From Metaphire vulgaris (taxonomy: Eukaryota > Annelida > Clitellata > Crassiclitellata > Megascolecidae): 64,000 nucleotides of DNA. The translations under genes were made by a program, and so were the position numbers. Location of the stretch: assembly GCA_018105865.1 (NCBI GenBank), contig CM030832.1, forward strand, positions 22,799,486-22,863,485, given 5' to 3'. Shown in pieces: positions 22,699 to 31,600 of this stretch (position 1 is the stretch's first letter; every line of letters begins with the position of its first letter). The notes beneath the pieces were generated by a model, which searched no databases, had not been told where the DNA came from, and saw nothing but the letters and a program-made list of their open reading frames with translations.

Positions 22699-25600
22699 GC
22701 AAGTAGTCATTGTCATCGCGTAAAACACATTCAGTCCTAATGTATACCTTCTTGCTTGTACCTATAAATGACTGAACGTATAAATGAATATATGTAAGAG
22801 TAAAGAAAATCTTGTATTTCTGGCATGATTTACATTCTACATCAGCTCAAAGTCCCCTCAGTATCGCCTCCCCCATATTTAACCCCATCCACTCTCTGAT
22901 GTCGTCAAACCGTCATCTTCTGGGTCTTCCATGATGACGTGTTACCTCCAATGTTCCATCCATTGCAACATCCAGAATTCTCTTCAATGCGACTTTGTGA
23001 CCAAAAATCTGAAGCTTCCTATGCATGATTGTGGTAATCACATCGCTGTCAATACCAATTTTGCTCTTTATTTCTTCATTAGTGATTTTCATTTCCCGCC
23101 ATATCTTTAGAAGCCAAAGGTAGCATTGCATTTCGAAAGCCAAGAGTCGATGTTGATTCCTCCCTCCTCTTGAAGTCTCTCCATTGCTCGCTCGAGCATG
23201 AGAAGGAATAGCAGCGTTGAGCTCACTGTCGGTCTGAACCAGTTCTCCGATTTTCTCTAACTGCAGCCATCGCCGAATTATACAGGCTTTTGATGCATGG
23301 GTACGCGGACGAATGACCATAGGACGATTGAACAGAGGACGTTTCACCACTGGACGATTGACCACAGACGACGTTAAGTGGTCAATCGTTCCGTTGTCAA
23401 ACGTCCGCCGATGGTAAGTAGCAAACGTTAAGTAAGCCAAAAGCACATTTAATAAATCAATGCAGATTTTGCAAAACCACGTTTTAGAACAACTTAGGAT
23501 TTGTTTGGTCGCAACAATCCCTTGTTTTTCATGGAAAGCGCATGCAGCATACAGCTGTGCTAAGTCTAATACGCACAGCTGTGGTAAATCGTCCCGTGGT
23601 CAAACGTCCGCTATGGTCAATCGTGCAGGGCTCAAACGTCCTGTAGTCAATCGTCCTAGAACCCTTTGGATGATACTCGGCAGCTTTCCCTTCACCCCAT
23701 AGCTCTCTAGCGCCGCCCTTAGCTCATCATTCCAGACCTAGTCAAACGAAAGTCGTCGGGAAAGATAAGGACGTCAACGACCTGCTACGCTGATACTGCA
23801 CTATGGACCGCTTTTCATAACATGGTCCTTGCGCAAAATGAGCATTTTCGGTTTGGCATGGGGATCACACATCCACCATAGCTGTCTTAGATATGCTTAA
23901 TATGACCAAGTATACGGGTATAAACCATTAACAGGTGTTTTCGAAATTCAGCTCTTCGTATCCATGACTATGATGCAGTACCCGTGTGCTAAATAACTAA
24001 AAAATGGTTACTGAGAACTCTCGGACTGATCATGGTAAACGATTTTTACACTCTGTCTCTCAAATAACGAATCTCTTCCTAACACCTCATCGGATTTTCA
24101 AGGCCGACATCTTGCAGACCTCAATAACACACCAATATTGTGAGCAGCGCCGGTGACTTCTACTTAGCAATGTGTACGGCGCAATATAAGTTGTCTTGAA
24201 TACATTAGTAAATAAAAGTCAATACGAAGTACATTTTTCAAAAGATAATTCCGTGACCATCATTTTTAACATGCTATGCAAAATTAAGGAAAGCTAAGCA
24301 ATTATATACCTCTATTTAAATGTGACATTTGTTTCCGTTGTTTATTAAAATTAAGTCGTATTAAGTGTGCACTTATTATGAGAAATTATAAACCTTGGCA
24401 TATATTGCAAATTTTGTCTTTGTTAGCTTATGGAGGAGAATTTGGAAGCAATTGGCCGCTAACGGATAGTGAGAAACTGATTTTAGACGTCAATGAAGAA
24501 AGCCTAGTCGACCTCATTGATATTGATTCTGGCCTTCTAACAAACCTCTACTCAATGCAAATAATCAACGACAGACAGAGACAAACAGTTTCATCCAAGC
24601 CAACAAGATTTCAGAGGAATAAAACATTGTTAGATATGCTGAGACGCTGCAGCATCAGTGACTACACAAAGACAATCAAATGTCTTCGCGACACCAATCA
24701 AAGTCACATCGCAAAGATTCTAGAGGAAGGCGGAGGTACTGCATATTATTACTATTTCAAAACTGATGGTCTATAATCACTATGAGAGTCTATAACCATC
24801 GACTGAACACGAAGTTATTCAGGTCATGGATACTGTTTGAAATCACCTGTCATCATTGAAAATCGTCAATATAATGAATAATACATTCTTAGTATTCTGC
24901 TTCAGTTCTTTTACTAGAAGATAATTATCATTTAGTAGCTATTGGTTACTGATATATTGTAGTATGTGTGAGGATTCATTCTGAAGTGGGAGATGAACTA
25001 ACAGAGGACGAGATCATCGCTAATTTTGCCAATGTTCTACAGAATAAGCCATTGGATGAAACTCGTCGTATTTTGGAATCAACTTTAAATGTGATTGCGC
25101 TGAAGAAGACCAAAAGCATTATCATTTACATTCTCTGCAAAAGCGTAAGAGAGCTATTGGAATTGAGAAACATGCAGCTGAAAGGGAAACTTCGACATGA
25201 AGTGAAAAAATTCTTCATGCTTCTGTTACCTCCACCCAAAATCATGGAAACAACTACGAGCAATCTTTATGACATTACTGAGTCTATCTTCAAACAACTG
25301 CTTTATAAATCTCAGATCGACGATGTCGTTGCGAACTTTTCAGAAATTGAGTACGAAAGATGCCAAAAGCAATTTGCAAGTAAGCATATTTGATTGAATA
25401 TCTATAGTCAGGAAATCCTGTCAACTGTGATTCTTCAAATAGATTTTGCTAAGAAAGTTACATGTTTCTGATGTTAGGTGTTTGAGTATGTAAGGCTGTA
25501 TTTGACTTTATGCGACTGTTTGTAGTTTTTAACGTTAAAATCGAGAATGCTGTTTGTGAAACGTTCAGAATTTTAAAATTGTATTTACATAATAATTGAT

Positions 25601-28600
25601 TTTTTATTCAATGTTCTTATGGCAAAATGTGTTTTGTTGATTCTTCCATGCAGTTTTAGAAAATTCCACCATCTCTAACACCTGCGTGAGTATTCATGGT
25701 CCGAAGTACAATTCCTGCTACTTAATCAGATTTCGAATATCTGCTGAATATAGAAAAAGTTCGTTTCGTGTTATCCATGTTATAGGCCCCATAGTCTGGA
25801 GATAAGTTTGCATACACTCTAGATTTTCGTTGTAGTTATGACATTTATGTATCATGATTCTTAACTGTAATTGTTACCAACCCACGTAGATCAAGGATCC
25901 GTCGTGTCGACGGCCTAGTGACCTAGTCCAACAACTGTTACCAAAAACAACGTGTAAAAATGCATGATCTCACTGTTAATAACATAATAATGCATAAGAT
26001 TTAAAACCCGAAAATCGATCAGGAACCTTTACGGATAACTAAATAGAAAATTCCCTATTGACATTTATGAAAAAGCAAAATAAATCTCCGGGTAATAGGA
26101 CATTTTGATAACATAACAGAACGATGAGACTTTAAAGATTCTTAGCACCGATTGTTCAATAAAGAATGAAGTTCAAAACGTTTGTCATAAGCTTTTAAGT
26201 TTGTTTCAGCTTAACGATTTGCCATTGGAATTATTAGACAGCATACTACAAAAATCCTACATTAGTTCAGCATTGAAAGAGGCTAATCCAAATGCCTTTC
26301 AAAAAGATGAAGATATATTTCGACAACTAGCGACTGTTGATTGCTGCTGGTCGCAAAGAATGACAAGAAGAAGTTTTAAGAACACATTATGGTCAAAGAT
26401 TCGGAGTAAGTAATTTTTCGAATCATTCGACATCTATTGAAATTTCAATTGAATTCTATTAATAAATATGAATTTGCTATGTTTGGATTCATGCCGCGCA
26501 AATGGTATTTTCGCGGGTTCAATTCACTTCGGGTTTTCAATTTATTCCCGCTGTAGCCACTACGAAGCGTCCTCGAACAAGTTATTTACCTTAAGGAAAT
26601 CTAGGAAAGAAACTTTAAAAAGAAAGCAAGTTAAGACCAACTCAATCACCTCGTCCTCGGGTGGCGATAGCCAATTTGACTTTCCTTAAGGCAGGTGTCT
26701 CTTCGCCATTTAGTTAATGTATCAACACATCTGTTACCTTTACACAACCGCTGACCTGCGAATCATAGTGTATCTAGGGCTTTGTTCTGATTTGTGAACC
26801 ACAGTGGTGTGTTTACATAGCAGTAGAAGTGAAGGACTATTGACTAAATATGGCAATAATGTCCTACGCTGGTCACGTCATGAGAGGTTCAGCCGGAAAC
26901 CTACCACTGATAATAATGGAAGGTAAAATAGAAGGACAAGGGAATTCAGGGGTCGACCAAGAAGAAACTGGATGGAAGACATCTTTGACTGGACAAACAC
27001 AAAGAACTATGGAGCCCTAAAAAGAGCGGTAGAACTTAGATAGAGAGAGAATTGGAGGAAAATGACTGTCAACCCTCTGATAGAGGACGACACCTGAGAA
27101 GAAGACAACTATCGAAACTGTATTACTAGCAGGGTGCGATTTGTGACCTTGAGCAGTGGGGGGATATGTCGAGCTTGGGGGATGTAGTTGTTGGGAAATG
27201 TAGCAGTGGAGGGATGCAGTTGGGCAGTGGGGGTAAGATTCCGCCCTTCCCCTACAAATCGCGCCCTGATTACTAGATTCGCCCATTGCTATAGTACTGC
27301 CAGGTAAATATGATGAACCCGTTTACATTCAACTTTTAGACTTTCAGCTAGGGTCTCGATTGTTGAAGAGTTCTGTCTCTGACATTTTCGTCCTTATTCG
27401 TGTCAAAAAATACTTTTCTACAACAACCATTGAAGCAATATTAGTACAAGCGTTTCGCACCATTGAACTTGCAAATTCTAACTTTCGTTTCCAGAAATCA
27501 AAATCAGTAAATACGCTATGTATTCCAATGGGGCTTAAACATGTCTTTAATGAAATGATAAATTATATATCGGATCTGTTGTCAAATGGAATGCCATAAA
27601 ACACTAAGAAAACATCATTCCATTTTATATCTTTCATTGCTTACAGAATGAAGTCGATATTCTTAAACCAATCTTCTAAATATGTGCGCATTTCATTTCG
27701 ATTTGAATCTCTTATTTGATTCTTGCAGAAAATTACAGACAGAAAAACAGCGAACATGTTATCTACAGAAGTAATCGTCAATCGCTTCAGGAAAGCTTGA
27801 AGGTTTTTGGCAAAGCAAGAACTTGGAAATCGACCAGATATCTAAGTGACATTGATGTTGCCCTCTTAAAGAAACAGAAATCATCGATCTTTAAGAAAAA
27901 TCGTTGTCCGTGTGATGTTTTCAGCCTACCATTGAAGAATGAAGTGGAGATAAATATACTGATGAAATATCTTCATCAAAATGGAAAGAAAATGCGAAAC
28001 CAAGTCATTGAAAATGGAGGAGGTTGCATTCGATTTAGCTATTTTCTGTAAACGTGTTGTCAACATTTCCTGTAAATGTATTGTCAAAACGGATGTAAGA
28101 CGCAAAAGCAAAGTTGTAGGACAACGGATACTTTATTTTACTGCGAATACTGCAGATATTTTCAAAAATATAAATCCAACATTACAACCTTCTGAAGAAA
28201 TTTACATCCTTTTCAATAAAGTCAATGTGGAAAAATAATCGGAATCCTTAAAGTGCATGTGTTAATACAAGGACCACTAACAGTTATCTTAGGTAAAATT
28301 GTAGTGTAATTGCAAGATTCAGCGCATCCAAGATAATTGAAAGTAAGGGCCGAATGATGGCATGAATACCTGAAATTCAATTAAAACAAGATGTATTTAG
28401 TTTTTCACAAAATGTAAAATAGATTTACAGTATGTCTAGAGAGTTATTGGTATCTCCTATACTATGAAATACAAATACGCCATTTGCTAATTAAACTTAT
28501 CTAGTAATCAGCTCATTAACTGTGCAAAGTTATTAACACCTACATTATATGAAAATGAGTTGTCATAACGTGGTTACTTTCGTAGAATTTTATAACGATT

Positions 28601-31600
28601 ACTACATAACATTACTTTGAAGCTAATTGAAGAATTGGCTTATTCTTTTTCACCAGCTGCTGTTAGAATCGAAATTCTGAGTTTTAACTCGTTTGGAAAA
28701 GCACAACACATTCGACAGTTAGCTGAAAGACTTAACCGCATGATAAATGATTACGCCTCAAGATCCCATGATCAGGAAAAAGCAATCAACCAACTAAAGA
28801 CCGATGGCATTGAGCTAATGTGTGCGGTGGAAGATAAAGAAGTTGCCGTCTGGATTTTATGTAAATCACCAAATGCTATAGAACATCTAATGGTGTTGAA
28901 CAAGTCCAAAGGACTGTTAGATTGTTTCTGTCATTTGTGGCATTTTAAGGAAAAACTGTTCCAAGCCATGAAGCCTACGCGCGTCAATATAGACAATGAT
29001 CAGCTGAAAAGAGAAATTGGTAAGCTTTTTCTTCCTTCTTATCAGGAACTCATATCTCAATATTATACTAGTTTATTTAATTTAATCTACTCTAAGACTT
29101 CTATAGCACCATTTCATAATGCACCGGAGCATCAGCCGGTAGCAAATCTAATCAAAATCATTAAAAGCCCAGGTCAAATCCAGGGTGTCCCGCCGGACAA
29201 ACGGGTGGCAGGTTATGGTGGATAGGCGATGTCAACAAGATGGGTTTTTGATCTTCTAAAAATCTGTAGCGAATTTTCAATGCGCATACGATGAGGCAAT
29301 GAGTTCCAGGGTTTGGGGGCTGCCACTGTTTTGTATGCCAAGAGGAATATTCTAAGGTCTATCATTTCTTTTATTGAAAGCCAGTGGAGACCCTTGCGAG
29401 TTGGGATTATGTGCCCACGTTTTGGGTTTTAGACGCGAGCCAGCGAATATATTGAACTCGGGAGAATTTAGCAAGGTTGTACTTAGAGATAGGGCCTACA
29501 AAAAAGATGAGTTGCAATGATCAAGACGACTAGACACTAAAGCATTTGCCAATAGCATTTGTGCAAATTTATTGAGAAATATACTGATACGATACAACTC
29601 ACGAAAATAGCAGTGAGCTACTTTACATTTGCTATCTGTATGATTGGTGAAAGAAAGTGTAGAAGCAACATTGAAAATAGACGTTGAGCTCTGGTGCATA
29701 TTTCAAAATTTCTAATACAACTACATGCATCGTATATCGCTGTGCATTTTACATTCCCCCTTTTCCAAAAGTTTTCTTATTGCTTTTGTGCGTAGATCCC
29801 ATGAGTTACCCCAGCCCGAGTAAGGGCTGCTCCTCTTGTGGCTACGCAAATGCTACCAAGAACCCGTTCGATTCTTTAGATTACGATCTCAACCAATACA
29901 ATAGAATGTTATAGAATGTTAGTCCACATTATTAATAAAACATGAACAATATGAAAACGGAAAAGGAAATATGGTCTAAATCAACTTATGATTGCAATGA
30001 CGACAATAAGGACTGTAAGTAAGCTAATATTTGTAGTAAAATTGTATCATAATTTGTAATTTAAGTGCTTTTGGGTTTTTTCTTATGTTGAAGGCCACTG
30101 AAATTCAGGCCAAACATTTCTAAAAAACATATTCGAAGAACTGTGGCGGTCCACAAGAACCGTCGTCGCGGTTCGGACTGTGGATCGCGGCAGTGGCGTA
30201 GCCAGGATTTTCGGGTAGGTAGGGGGGCACCAGAGCGAGCGAGGTGGTCTTGGGGCTGAGCCTCCAGTGGGGTCCAGGGGGCCGAGGCAGAGCCCTTGTT
30301 CGAGGGTTAGGGGCGAAGCCCCCTGAAGCTGAAAGTTTTTTGCAATTTAGTATAAAATTTGCATACATTTTTGCCAAGATCAGATTACAAACTTACTAGT
30401 CAATAGAATGAATAGATCAAGTCAATATAGGCGCATTCGTGTTAATCGAAAGGTACTTCAAACTTTAGAACAAAGAGCCAGGTTGACAATAAAATAAAGC
30501 TTTAGCATCCAAGTTTTGTTGATCAAAAAATTGACGATGTCAGTTTTTAACCGCCAGTCAAAGTTTATCTAAGTTCCCATCTAGTACATCTACGCTCACA
30601 AAAGTTAGCAAACTGTAAGACCAAGTCATCGGTAGATAATGAAAGTACAGTAATATGTCTTTTTCCACTGTTGCAAGCAGTGGCGTAGCTAGGATTTCCG
30701 GAAGAGGGTTTTGAAAAAATTCGCCGATAACCGCCAAGGGGTTTCACTCCAAAAATCGCCTCAAAAAATAAAAATTGCATGGGAATACATAAAAATTTTG
30801 TTTTGCGCCGTCCAAGGGGAGTTTTAACCTCCAAAACCCCCGGGGCTACGCCACTTGTTGCAAGCATCAAAGCTTCAAGGCGATCTTGTGACATGGTTGA
30901 TCGTAGTTTCGTCTTCAGGTTGCAAAGCTTAGGGGTCGTCCATAAATGACGTAACGCGATTTCGGCACTTTTTTGACCCCCCTACGTAACGCGATGTAAC
31001 AAAAAGTCAGACCCCCTAAAGTAGGACGTAACAACGGACCGACCCCCTTTTCGTCTTCCGAAAAGTCTTGACAAGCAAAGAAAAGGTCATTCGTCTTTCT
31101 ATTTTCTCCTCTCCAAACATACTGACAAGCAAAAAAGGTCGTCCTTGTATTTTTCCCTCTCCAAATACCCTGACAAGCAAAACAAAGATCGTCACTTAGA
31201 AATTTTGTGTTACGTCACTGTCGTCACATTTACGGAACCCCCTCCCACCCCTCGTCACACTTCGTAACAAATGTCCGGACCCCCTCTCCCTAGGCGCGTT
31301 ACGTCATTTGTGGACGAGCCCTCAGAGAAAGCACGTTCTACACCAGCAGCTGCCACAGGCAAAGTCAAACCAATCCTGTACAGTATATGAGGATCATCAG
31401 GCCCCGTAAGAGGCTGAAGGAGACCCGGGCCATTTCGAAATTTTGAGGCCCTGAACTCCAACAGTTGCGGACTATTGGAGTATTATAACTATGGACTATT
31501 AGTCCATACTATCCAGTAGCGTCATTTTACACTTTTCTTGGGGCAAAATAATTTTTAGCAAATTTTGACAAATTTTTAACAAGCAATTTTTGCAATATTT

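Noticed and set aside
23310..23665. CRISPR-like repeat array
   Set aside because: Units are 14-15 bases, directly adjacent, in both orientations, and without spacers; this is animal transposon sub-terminal repeat structure.
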